From the NCBI GenBank assembly GCA_002426025.1, contig DINP01000116.1, positions 29,362 to 34,883 of the forward strand: a DNA stretch of 5,522 bases, in the 5' to 3' direction. How positions within the stretch are numbered: the first letter of the stretch is position 1; every line of letters starts with the position of its first letter. The position numbers and the translations under genes are program-made. A model generated the notes under the pieces. That model saw only the letters and a program-made list of their open reading frames with translations. It was not told where the DNA came from and did no database searches. The DNA comes from Bacteroidales bacterium UBA5537 (GTDB taxonomy: Bacteria > Bacteroidota > Bacteroidia > Bacteroidales > Lentimicrobiaceae). Shown here piece by piece: positions 1 to 5,522 of this stretch.

Positions 1-1722
1 GTCACGGTTTTTATGTGCCTCTTTCAAATCGCTTAAAGCCTTTTCGATGGGCGCTTTCTTTTCAGCAGGCAATTTATCGCCGTATTCTTTAAGCTGTTTC
101 TCGGTCTGGAATATCATTGAGTCGGCACTGTTGACCTTATCAACCTCGTCTTTGGCTTTGCGGTCAGTCTCTGCATTTGCTTCAGCTTCATCTTTCATGC
201 GTTTGATTTCATCGTCAGAAAGTCCTGAAGAGGCTTCAATACGAATCTGTTGCGATTTTCCGGTTCCTTTATCCTTGGCAGATACATTGAGAATACCGTT
301 GGCATCAATATCAAAAGTTACTTCGATCTGTGGAATGCCACGCTGTGCCGGTGGAATTCCATCGAGGTGGAAGCGTCCGATGCTTTTGTTGTCGCGCGAC
401 ATCGGCCTTTCGCCCTGAAGCACGTGGATTTCAACCGATGGCTGATTATCACTGGCCGTTGAAAACACCTCTGATTTCCGCGTAGGAATAGTAGTGTTTG
501 ATTCGATTAGTTTAGTCATTACGCCACCCAGGGTTTCGATACCCAATGAAAGCGGAGTTACGTCGAGGAGCAAAACATCTTTTACTTCACCGGTGAGTAC
601 CCCACCCTGAATTGCAGCACCAATAGCAACAACTTCATCAGGATTAACTCCTTTAGAAGGGGTTTTACCAAAGAAATCTTCAACCACTTTCTGTATAGCC
701 GGTATCCTGGTTGAACCTCCAACAAGAATAACCTCGTCTATATCTGAAACTGTAAGTCCTGCATCTTTAAGTGCTTTGCGGCAAGGCTCAATGGTAGCAC
801 GAATCAGTTTGTCGTTCAACTGTTCAAATTTGGAACGCGAGAGTGTACGCACAAGGTGCTTTGGAATTCCATCAACCGGCATAATGTAAGGCAGGTTGAT
901 TTCGGTTGAGGTTGAACTCGACAGTTCAATTTTTGCTTTCTCGGCAGCTTCTTTCAAACGCTGCAATGCCATTGGGTCTTTGCGAAGATCAATACCTTCG
1001 TCATTTTTAAACTCATCAGCAAGCCAGTCAATAATCATGTGGTCAAAGTCATCACCGCCAAGGTGGGTGTCACCATTGGTTGATTTAACCTCAAAAACGC
1101 CATCACCAAGTTCAAGGATAGAAATATCGAAAGTACCTCCACCAAGGTCAAATACGGCAACTTTCAGGTCGTGGCTTTTCTTATCAAGGCCATAAGCCAA
1201 TGCTGCTGCAGTTGGTTCATTGATGATACGCTTAACAGTAAGTCCGGCAATTTCTCCGGCTTCTTTGGTGGCGTGCCTTTGCGAATCGCTGAAATATGCA
1301 GGAACGGTAATTACCGCTTCGGTCACGGTTTGGCCAAGATAATCTTCTGCAGTCTTCTTCATTTTCTGAAGCACCATGGCAGAAATTTCCTGAGGTGTAT
1401 AAAGGCGGTCATCAACCTTTACCCTGGAGGTATTGTTATCACCTTTTACAACTTTATAAGGAACCCTGTTCGTTTCTTTGGTGACCCTGTCGAAAGTTTC
1501 ACCCATAAACCTTTTAATAGAGTTTATCGTGCGTTCAGGATTTGTAATAGCTTGTCTTTTAGCTGGATCACCAACTTTACGTTCGCCATTATCAGTAAAT
1601 GCAACGATGGAGGGAGTTGTGCGGCGACCTTCACTGTTGGGAATAACTACCGGTTCATTGCCTTCCATAACAGCAACACACGAATTGGTAGTACCCAGGT
1701 CAATTCCAATTATTTTACCCAT
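1..1722 (-). CDS. dnaK: Molecular chaperone DnaK (Hsp70), 3' end cut off by window edge
   Basis: ATP-driven cytoplasmic chaperone that binds exposed hydrophobic segments and works with DnaJ and GrpE. The 574 codons present read without interruption from an ATG at 1720-1722 (MGKIIGIDLGTTNSCVAV). The actin-like ATPase domain spans about residues 1-382: phosphate loop I7-D-L-G-T-T-N13, Lys70, V140-P-A-Y-F, Glu169 in N-E-P-T-A-A-A, D192-L-G-G-G-T-F-D with Thr197, then V-G-G-S-T-R-I-P. The hydrophobic linker D-V-L-L-L follows at about 383-388, then the beta substrate-binding domain (T-P-L-S-L-G, and later I-D-A-N-G-I-L-N-V-S-A-K-D) and the start of the helical lid, ending in A-H-K-N-R-D. The family is usually about 635-640 residues, so roughly 60 are missing. 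The subdomain around residues 74-130 is full length, as in Gram-negative DnaK. No Shine-Dalgarno sequence precedes the start, as is normal in Bacteroidota. No frameshift or lost key residue is seen. Confidence 0.98.
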   Translation of the reverse strand, partial: MGKIIGIDLGTTNSCVAVMEGNEPVVIPNSEGRRTTPSIVAFTDNGERKVGDPAKRQAITNPERTINSIKRFMGETFDRVTKETNRVPYKVVKGDNNTSRVKVDDRLYTPQEISAMVLQKMKKTAEDYLGQTVTEAVITVPAYFSDSQRHATKEAGEIAGLTVKRIINEPTAAALAYGLDKKSHDLKVAVFDLGGGTFDISILELGDGVFEVKSTNGDTHLGGDDFDHMIIDWLADEFKNDEGIDLRKDPMALQRLKEAAEKAKIELSSSTSTEINLPYIMPVDGIPKHLVRTLSRSKFEQLNDKLIRATIEPCRKALKDAGLTVSDIDEVILVGGSTRIPAIQKVVEDFFGKTPSKGVNPDEVVAIGAAIQGGVLTGEVKDVLLLDVTPLSLGIETLGGVMTKLIESNTTIPTRKSEVFSTASDNQPSVEIHVLQGERPMSRDNKSIGRFHLDGIPPAQRGIPQIEVTFDIDANGILNVSAKDKGTGKSQQIRIEASSGLSDDEIKRMKDEAEANAETDRKAKDEVDKVNSADSMIFQTEKQLKEYGDKLPAEKKAPIEKALSDLKEAHKNRD

Positions 1723-1764
1723 ATTGTTTTGATTTTAAAATTTCTTTTTGCTTTTCCGCATTAA

Positions 1765-1780
1765 GTCAATGATTATGCCA
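1765..1780 (-). promoter_or_regulatory. Weak sigma-54-like (-24/-12) match upstream of dnaK
   Basis: On the minus strand the sequence reads TGGCA-N6-TTGAC. The TGGCA and TTG blocks have exactly the spacing of the sigma-54 consensus TGGCAC-N5-TTGCW, but the important C of the -12 GC is A here. Transcription would start near 1755 and leave a leader of about 33 nt before dnaK. No exact Bacteroidota -7 element (TAnnTTTG) was found in this intergenic region, so this is only a candidate and may be chance. Confidence 0.2.
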
Positions 1781-1827
1781 ATAACTGTCATTTTATTCAG
1801 TTAAACCTTGGATAATAAATGAAAATC

Positions 1828-1870
1828 ATGATAAATTGCTAATTTACAGATACATAGATGTATTTATCAT
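1828..1870. repeat. Nested A+T-rich inverted repeats in the dnaK upstream region
   Basis: A perfect 9-bp inverted repeat (ATGATAAAT at 1828-1836, ATTTATCAT at 1862-1870) encloses two smaller ones: AAATT-GCT-AATTT (1833-1845) and ATACAT-AG-ATGTAT (1850-1863). It lies about 110-150 bp upstream of the dnaK start. It could hold an operator, a promoter or a cruciform-prone A+T tract. It does not match the HrcA operator CIRCE (TTAGCACTC-N9-GAGTGCTAA). The repeats are visible; any function is inferred. Confidence 0.4.
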
Positions 1871-1893
1871 AATATAATGACAAAGAATGGAGG

Positions 1894-1941
1894 CAGGATA
1901 TGACACAGGAGTTCTGACATTTCGTCAGAAATCAGGATATG
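1894..1941. repeat. Pair of 9-bp direct repeats (CAGGATATG) flanking a hairpin
   Basis: CAGGATATG occurs at 1894-1902 and again at 1933-1941, 39 bp apart, on either side of the perfect hairpin at 1912-1930. All of it falls between the lipoprotein stop and dnaK. Spaced direct repeats can be regulator binding sites, but two 9-bp copies are thin evidence. Confidence 0.3.
1912..1930 (-). terminator. Hairpin after the lipoprotein gene, possible weak terminator
   Basis: A perfect 7-bp stem (TTCTGAC / GTCAGAA) with a 5-nt loop starts about 28 nt past the lipoprotein stop in the direction of its transcription. No U-run follows on either strand, so it is not a canonical intrinsic terminator. It could stabilise the 3' end of the lipoprotein mRNA or be a regulator binding palindrome. 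Its position suggests that dnaK is transcribed separately. Confidence 0.3.
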
Positions 1942-1958
1942 GGTTTTCAGGTAAAAGC

Positions 1959-3005
1959 TTAATTGCCCTCTTTCTTAACAAATTTGATTCCTTCAGATAT
2001 TAAGCGCTCTTCAGTCAATGGGCTGACTTTTAAAAACTTTCCGGGAGCATAAGAATCCTGGGTAGATTTAGTATAACGACAAGAGAACAGGCCAAAGCCA
2101 TTTTCAATATTTGTATATTCAGGCTTCTCCTGAACGATGCCCGAAGATGGCTCATTTACTTCCATGTAGGTATTCAACTCATCTCCTGCAACGGCAAACA
2201 GGAATTCAACCCTGTTCACCAATCTTGAAGTGACACTATCTTCGGTGATTGTATTCTTATAAGGTATGTTATTACGGCAAATAGCGAAGAAGTTGGTCGG
2301 ATCATAAATAAGTTCAAGCGGCTCTCCTCCGGCAATAGAGTTTGATTTCAGTGAACTGAAATCCCAATCTATATAACGATCAGTGGTATCATTACCAATT
2401 TTTATTTCTTCGAACCAGAACCTTATAGAAACATTATATCTTTTTCCATCTTTAGCTGAAATCCATTTTACCTTTTGATTACTTTCAACATCAAAATTAA
2501 TGCTTAGCATACCAGGCCTCGGAGTATCAATCTGAAAGTCCTTAACCAGCCGAGATTGGGCCTTTATAACCTTTCCGGTAAGTTTGTTTGTTATGGTTAC
2601 AACATAAACATAGTCATTTTTAGAATAGTTATCCGGTATTTTGAAATTTGCTTTATAAACCACCTGGTCGGGATAATAAAAGATACCGGGTTCTTTGTTA
2701 TAAATAGTAGTAGTGTCGCAGATAAAAGTCCTTACACTACCATTCAATCCTGTTTCGGTAATGGCAACCTCAATATTGTCGCCATAATTACTAGAATCAG
2801 CAATCTGTGCATAAGTTAGTGCATTGCCTTCGCCCAGAAACGCTTTGTTTACTTTTATATAGTGTACCGAATCGTTTTGGCTGATAAGCCCATAAACAAT
2901 GGTTATGTCCTTCCATTCGGCATTAATATCAAAATCGGTTTCGCAACCGGTAAATGTGGTCAATAAAAGCAAGGAAGCAAGCAACTGTAAAATTAGACGT
3001 TTCAT
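1959..3005 (-). CDS. Uncharacterised exported lipoprotein, Bacteroidota type
   Basis: A 348-residue protein with an N-terminal type II signal peptide: positive M-K-R, a hydrophobic stretch L4-F18, and a lipobox F-T-G-C with Cys21 as the likely lipidated residue. The residues after Cys21 are acidic (E-T-D-F-D); in several Bacteroidota such residues direct lipoproteins to the cell surface, so outer-membrane or surface placement is plausible. The rest is soluble, rich in beta-prone, Asn, Asp and Tyr stretches, with no second membrane segment and no catalytic motif I recognise. The layout loosely resembles DUF4249-type lipoproteins (N-terminal beta domain after a C-E start), but I cannot confirm membership. 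It ends in E-G-N. The ATG at 3003-3005 is chosen because it gives a complete signal peptide. It has its own -7 element upstream, transcribes away from panB, and is followed by dnaK on the same strand after 236 bp. Confidence 0.85.
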   Translation of the reverse strand: MKRLILQLLASLLLLTTFTGCETDFDINAEWKDITIVYGLISQNDSVHYIKVNKAFLGEGNALTYAQIADSSNYGDNIEVAITETGLNGSVRTFICDTTTIYNKEPGIFYYPDQVVYKANFKIPDNYSKNDYVYVVTITNKLTGKVIKAQSRLVKDFQIDTPRPGMLSINFDVESNQKVKWISAKDGKRYNVSIRFWFEEIKIGNDTTDRYIDWDFSSLKSNSIAGGEPLELIYDPTNFFAICRNNIPYKNTITEDSVTSRLVNRVEFLFAVAGDELNTYMEVNEPSSGIVQEKPEYTNIENGFGLFSCRYTKSTQDSYAPGKFLKVSPLTEERLISEGIKFVKKEGN

Positions 3006-3040
3006 AATAATAATGATGGCAGTAAGATTAGTAACGGGAA

Positions 3041-3048
3041 CAAAATTA
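3041..3048 (-). promoter_or_regulatory. Bacteroidota -7 promoter element for the lipoprotein gene
   Basis: On the minus strand the sequence is TAATTTTG, an exact match to the Bacteroidota primary sigma factor -7 consensus TAnnTTTG. A TTTA, one base off the -33 element TTTG, lies 17 bp upstream of it. The predicted transcription start leaves a leader of about 30 nt before the ATG at 3005, which is a sensible distance. Confidence 0.55.
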
Positions 3049-3146
3049 CATTAATATCTGTTTGCTAAATAAAAACAAGGCGAAATCTTATCAGAAGCAT
3101 GAGATGATTCGCTGATATAGTCCCGTCAGAGAAATTAATTAATCTG

Positions 3147-3154
3147 TATCTTTG
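3147..3154 (+). promoter_or_regulatory. Bacteroidota -7 promoter element for panB
   Basis: TATCTTTG matches the -7 consensus TAnnTTTG exactly. No good -33 TTTG is seen at the usual distance; the upstream sequence is A+T-rich (ATTAATTAAT at 3134-3143). Transcription would begin near 3160, leaving about 65 nt of leader before panB, and could continue into the pseudouridine synthase gene. Confidence 0.5.
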
Positions 3155-3224
3155 TCTGAATTTAATGAAAACTGCTTAATTAATTTACCCATCAATTTCC
3201 GTTTCCGGAACAGAAACCCGCAAC

Positions 3225-4052
3225 ATGGACGCATATATTTCGAAGTTTGCCAATGTGAGTAAAGTAACTACTCATGTTTTACAGGAAATGAAACTTAAGA
3301 ATGAAAAAATCGCTATGCTCACAGCATACGATTATTCAATGGCCCGATTGATTGACAGGGCCGGTATAGACGTAATCCTTGTTGGTGATTCGGCTTCAAA
3401 TGTTATGGCAGGCCACACTTCTACCCTACCCATTACGTTGAATGAGATGATTTACCATGGTTCATCGGTTGTTAGGGCTGTTAAAAGAGCGCTGGTTATT
3501 GTTGATATGCCGTTCGGCACTTATCAGGGAAACTCAAAAGAGGCGCTAAGCTCAGCTATCCGAATTATGAAAGAATCGGGGGCCGATGCCGTTAAAATGG
3601 AAGGTGGGCGCGAGATTCTTGAATCTGTAGATCGAATTTTGTCAGCCGGAATTCCGATTATGGGTCATCTTGGGCTTACCCCGCAATCCATCCATAAATT
3701 CGGCACTTATGTGGTTCGGGCAACCGAAGAAAACGAAGCCCGCAAACTGGTTGAAGATGCGCATCTACTTGAAAAAGCAGGTTGTTTCGGGATTGTTCTG
3801 GAAAAAATACCTGCCAAACTGGCGGCACAGGTAAGTAGTGAAATTAAAATACCAATAATCGGCATTGGTGCAGGCCCTGGAGTTGATGGTCAGGTGTTGG
3901 TTTTACATGATATGCTGGGGATTACCCAGGAGTTCTCGCCCCGTTTCCTGAGGCGGTATCACAATCTTAGTGAAGAGATCCAGGGTTCGGTCAGAGCGTA
4001 TATCAAAGATACCAAAACTGTTGATTTTCCTAATGAAAGAGAACAGTATTAG
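3225..4052 (+). CDS. panB: 3-methyl-2-oxobutanoate hydroxymethyltransferase (ketopantoate hydroxymethyltransferase)
   Basis: Catalyses the first committed step of pantothenate (CoA precursor) synthesis: 5,10-methylenetetrahydrofolate plus 2-oxoisovalerate gives ketopantoate, in the cytoplasm. The 275 residues form one TIM barrel close to the usual 260-275. Visible family motifs: L32-T-A-Y-D-Y at the start of the barrel, V53-G-D-S-A-S-N with metal-binding Asp55 and neighbouring Ser56, D94-M-P-F-G-T-Y, K124-M-E-G-G with Lys124 and metal ligand Glu126, G147-H-L-G-L-T-P-Q, and the likely catalytic base Glu193 in V-L-E-K-I-P, then I-G-I-G-A-G. It begins K-V-T-T-H after a short leader and ends D-F-P-N-E-R-E-Q-Y, as in Bacteroidota homologues. 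The ATG at 3225 fits that length; no Shine-Dalgarno sequence precedes it. Other pantothenate genes (panC, panD, panE) are not in view. Confidence 0.98.
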   Translation: MDAYISKFANVSKVTTHVLQEMKLKNEKIAMLTAYDYSMARLIDRAGIDVILVGDSASNVMAGHTSTLPITLNEMIYHGSSVVRAVKRALVIVDMPFGTYQGNSKEALSSAIRIMKESGADAVKMEGGREILESVDRILSAGIPIMGHLGLTPQSIHKFGTYVVRATEENEARKLVEDAHLLEKAGCFGIVLEKIPAKLAAQVSSEIKIPIIGIGAGPGVDGQVLVLHDMLGITQEFSPRFLRRYHNLSEEIQGSVRAYIKDTKTVDFPNEREQY

Positions 4053-4078
4053 TTATCAACTAAGAATTAATAGTTATC
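4050..4078 (+). repeat. TAGTTATC direct repeats with overlapping small inverted repeats at the panB stop
   Basis: TAGTTATC occurs at 4050-4057 (starting with the panB stop codon) and at 4071-4078. Between them AACTA (4058-4062) can pair with either TAGTT, with a 3-nt or an 8-nt loop. The stems are five A+T-rich base pairs, too weak for a convincing terminator, so read-through from panB into the next gene is expected. Confidence 0.25.
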
Positions 4079-4100
4079 GGTTAATTTGCAGTATTCGTTA

Positions 4101-4796
4101 ATGGATGGCATTCCTGAGATTTTGTTTGAAGACAACCACCTGCTTATTGTAAACAAGCGGCCGGGAGATATTGTGCAGGGCGATAAAACCGGCGATTTGC
4201 CACTAACTGATATTCTGAAATTATACATCAAAAATAAATACAACAAACCAGGAGATGTATTTCTTGGCCTGGTTCATCGCCTCGACCGGCCGGTTAGTGG
4301 TGCTGTGATTTTTGCCCGGACTTCCAAATCGTTAACACGGCTGACCATGATGGTAAAAGACCGTGAAATTACCAAAACTTACTGGGCGATTGTCGAAAAA
4401 GTACCTGATCCGGTTGATGGCACGCTGATTAGCTTTTTAAAAAAAAACGAATCTCAGAATAAATCCTTTTCAGTAAAAGAAGGTACCTCAGGATCGAAGA
4501 GGGCTGAATTGAATTATAAGTTACTGGCATCGGGCAAAACCTATCACCTGATTGAAGTAAATCTGATTACGGGACGGCATCACCAGATAAGGGCACAGCT
4601 TTCAGGGATTGGTTGCCCTATAAAAGGCGACCTCAAGTATGGTGCCCGCCGTTCAAATTCCGATGGGTCTATCAGCCTTCATGCCCGTTATCTTGAATTT
4701 GTCCATCCGGTAAGCAAAGAATATGTCAAAATCTCAGCGCCAACGCCTGATTCCCCTGAATGGAGTTATTTTGATCTGGAGAACATCCGGAAATAA
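4101..4796 (+). CDS. RluA-family RNA pseudouridine synthase without S4 domain
   Basis: Converts specific uridines in rRNA or tRNA to pseudouridine; the target cannot be read from the sequence. The 231 residues comprise only the catalytic domain: motif I N18-K-R-P-G, motif II H59-R-L-D-R-P-V-S-G with catalytic Asp62, the conserved Tyr94 in T-K-T-Y-W-A, and G158-R-H-H-Q-I-R-A-Q-L near the C-terminal end. The N-terminal S4 RNA-binding domain of RluC and RluD is absent, as in the short RluA/TruC-like members. The P-G-D-I-V-Q-G-D segment in place of the usual P-A-G-L-x-V-H looks typical of a Bacteroidota subgroup. I chose the ATG at 4101; an in-frame TTG at 4086 would add five residues (L-Q-Y-S-L) without homology value. 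It lies 48 bp after panB on the same strand, with no strong terminator between, so co-transcription is likely. A run of nine A (4439-4447) lies inside the gene. Confidence 0.93.
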   Translation: MDGIPEILFEDNHLLIVNKRPGDIVQGDKTGDLPLTDILKLYIKNKYNKPGDVFLGLVHRLDRPVSGAVIFARTSKSLTRLTMMVKDREITKTYWAIVEKVPDPVDGTLISFLKKNESQNKSFSVKEGTSGSKRAELNYKLLASGKTYHLIEVNLITGRHHQIRAQLSGIGCPIKGDLKYGARRSNSDGSISLHARYLEFVHPVSKEYVKISAPTPDSPEWSYFDLENIRK

Positions 4797-4815
4797 ATTT
4801 TAATTCCAGTTCTTA

Positions 4816-4834
4816 CAAAATCGCCTGAATTTTG
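4816..4834 (+). terminator. Weak inverted repeat after the pseudouridine synthase, overlapping a promoter-like -7 element
   Basis: CAAAAT (4816-4821) and ATTTTG (4829-4834) form a perfect 6-bp stem with a 7-nt loop, 20 nt past the stop, followed by TTTG rather than a long U-run. GAATTTTG (4827-4834), the 3' arm plus two bases, is one base off the -7 consensus TAnnTTTG and could drive the following gene. No -33 element is evident. Either role is uncertain. Confidence 0.25.
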
Positions 4835-4868
4835 TTTGAATCTCAGTTATCACATGAAATTTTATTGA

Positions 4869-5522
4869 GTGAAAAATCAATTCCGTATTTTCTTCATTAT
4901 AGTTCTGGCACTTGTCAGCCTGGCTGCATCAGGACAATATTATGATATAGGACAATCACCCGCCTCCACCAAATGGGAAAAACTGGAAGCAGGTAATTTC
5001 AGTATTATCTACCCTTCAACTTATTATCAAAAAGCAAAAGAAGCTGCTTATCTGTTTAGTGTCTCAGGAAAATCAGTTGCTGCAGGACTAGATGCCAAAC
5101 CAAAGCTCACTCCGATAATTCTACACACCCAAAATGCTGTTTCAAATGCTTACTCAATATGGGCGCCAAGGCGTATCGAAGTATTAACCACTCCTCCCCA
5201 GGAATTGTATGCACAGCCCTGGATGCAGCAGCTAGCACTACATGAGTACCGCCATATAGTTCAATTATCTTCTCTTAATCAAGGATTTACAAAGTTTCTT
5301 GGGTATTTGTTCGGACAGCAGGCTGCCGTGGTTTCAACCGGTTTGTTCGTGCCTTCATGGTTTATTGAGGGGGATGCTGTAGCTACAGAAACCGCGCTCA
5401 GCTATTCTGGAAGAGGCCGCGTGCCTTCTTTTTCTCAATCCTTACGCGCGCAAATAGATGAAAAAGGAGCATTCAGCTATGCCAAAGCCAGCCTGGGGTC
5501 ATACCGTGATTTTGTTCCGGAT
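4869..5522 (+). CDS. Exported gluzincin-type zinc metallopeptidase-like protein, 3' end cut off
   Basis: The first 218 codons of a larger exported protein; the frame is open to the window edge. A signal peptide is clear: basic V-K-N-Q-F-R, a hydrophobic core at residues 7-20, and a probable signal peptidase I site after A-S-G with Gln23 as the new N-terminus, a common pattern in Bacteroidota. The zinc site is H125-E-Y-R-H129 with Glu126 as the catalytic base, and Glu167 in W-F-I-E-G-D-A is the likely third ligand, the arrangement of peptidase MA-like gluzincins. From memory, Bacteroidota homologues are close to 1000 residues with a repeat or beta-rich C-terminal part beyond this window; that part cannot be checked here. 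The only plausible start is the GTG at 4869, directly after an in-frame TGA at 4866; an ATG four codons before that stop is also in frame. Substrate and role are unknown. It follows the pseudouridine synthase by 72 bp. Confidence 0.85.
   Translation, partial: MKNQFRIFFIIVLALVSLAASGQYYDIGQSPASTKWEKLEAGNFSIIYPSTYYQKAKEAAYLFSVSGKSVAAGLDAKPKLTPIILHTQNAVSNAYSIWAPRRIEVLTTPPQELYAQPWMQQLALHEYRHIVQLSSLNQGFTKFLGYLFGQQAAVVSTGLFVPSWFIEGDAVATETALSYSGRGRVPSFSQSLRAQIDEKGAFSYAKASLGSYRDFVPD

Noticed and set aside
47..1195. Further plus-strand frames opposite dnaK (47-418, 250-462, 896-1195)
   Set aside because: Shadows of the DnaK reading frame, with low-complexity Ser/Leu/Arg-rich translations and no supporting signals.
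1171..1764. Long open frame (197 codons) on the plus strand opposite the dnaK 5' end
   Set aside because: Lies almost wholly antisense to well-conserved DnaK codons and encodes nothing recognisable; long antisense frames opposite dnaK are a known artefact of its codon pattern.
1828..1850. CIRCE/HrcA operator upstream of dnaK
   Set aside because: Only the hexamer TTAGCA (minus strand) is present; the GAGTGCTAA half-site and the N9 spacing are absent.
2556..2819. 87-codon plus-strand frame opposite the lipoprotein gene
   Set aside because: Antisense shadow inside a better supported gene; no promoter and no recognisable protein.
3165..3179. Mini-ORF ATG-AAA-ACT-GCT-TAA in the panB leader
   Set aside because: Only four codons, in an A+T-rich leader a few bases past the predicted transcription start; nothing links it to control of panB, and such mini-ORFs are common by chance.
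4086..4100. TTG start for the pseudouridine synthase
   Set aside because: Would add five residues without a ribosome-binding signal; the ATG at 4101 gives the expected N-terminus just before P-E-I-L-F-E-D.
1..5522. Search for CRISPR arrays, tRNA or rRNA genes, insertion sequences, phage or toxin-antitoxin genes
   Set aside because: No spaced repeat arrays, cloverleaf sequences, transposase motifs or terminal inverted repeats were seen; genes and intergenic regions account for the whole window.

Overview
The window looks like chromosomal DNA of a Bacteroidota bacterium, probably from the Bacteroidales/Marinilabiliales side, though the exact group is inferred. The supporting signs are: a Gram-negative-type DnaK; a PanB with the Bacteroidota-style N-terminus and C-terminus; no Shine-Dalgarno sequences before any start; two exact matches to the Bacteroidota -7 promoter element TAnnTTTG; a lipoprotein with acidic residues after its lipobox cysteine; and an exported protein whose predicted mature end is Gln.

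Layout: positions 1-1722 (minus) hold most of dnaK, whose last part lies beyond the left edge. Positions 1723-1958 are an A+T-rich intergenic stretch with several small inverted repeats and a weak sigma-54-like match. Positions 1959-3005 (minus) encode an uncharacterised 348-residue lipoprotein. Positions 3006-3224 are a divergent promoter region with one TAnnTTTG element facing each way. Positions 3225-4052 (plus) encode PanB, the first committed step of pantothenate/CoA synthesis. Positions 4101-4796 (plus) encode a short RluA-type pseudouridine synthase without an S4 domain. Positions 4869-5522 (plus) begin a secreted or periplasmic zinc metallopeptidase-like protein (HExxH plus a downstream Glu) that runs off the right edge.

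How they fit together: the three plus-strand genes are closely spaced (48 and 72 bp) and may be co-transcribed, but their functions (CoA precursor synthesis, RNA modification, envelope proteolysis) are unrelated, so this looks like ordinary housekeeping synteny rather than a dedicated system. The lipoprotein lies directly upstream of dnaK on the same strand, but 236 bp with a hairpin and repeats separates them, so dnaK probably has its own promoter. I found no mobile element, CRISPR array, tRNA or rRNA. I see no convincing new multi-gene system. The points most worth checking are the in-frame stop just before the peptidase start, the repeat-rich dnaK leader, and the two uncharacterised envelope proteins.
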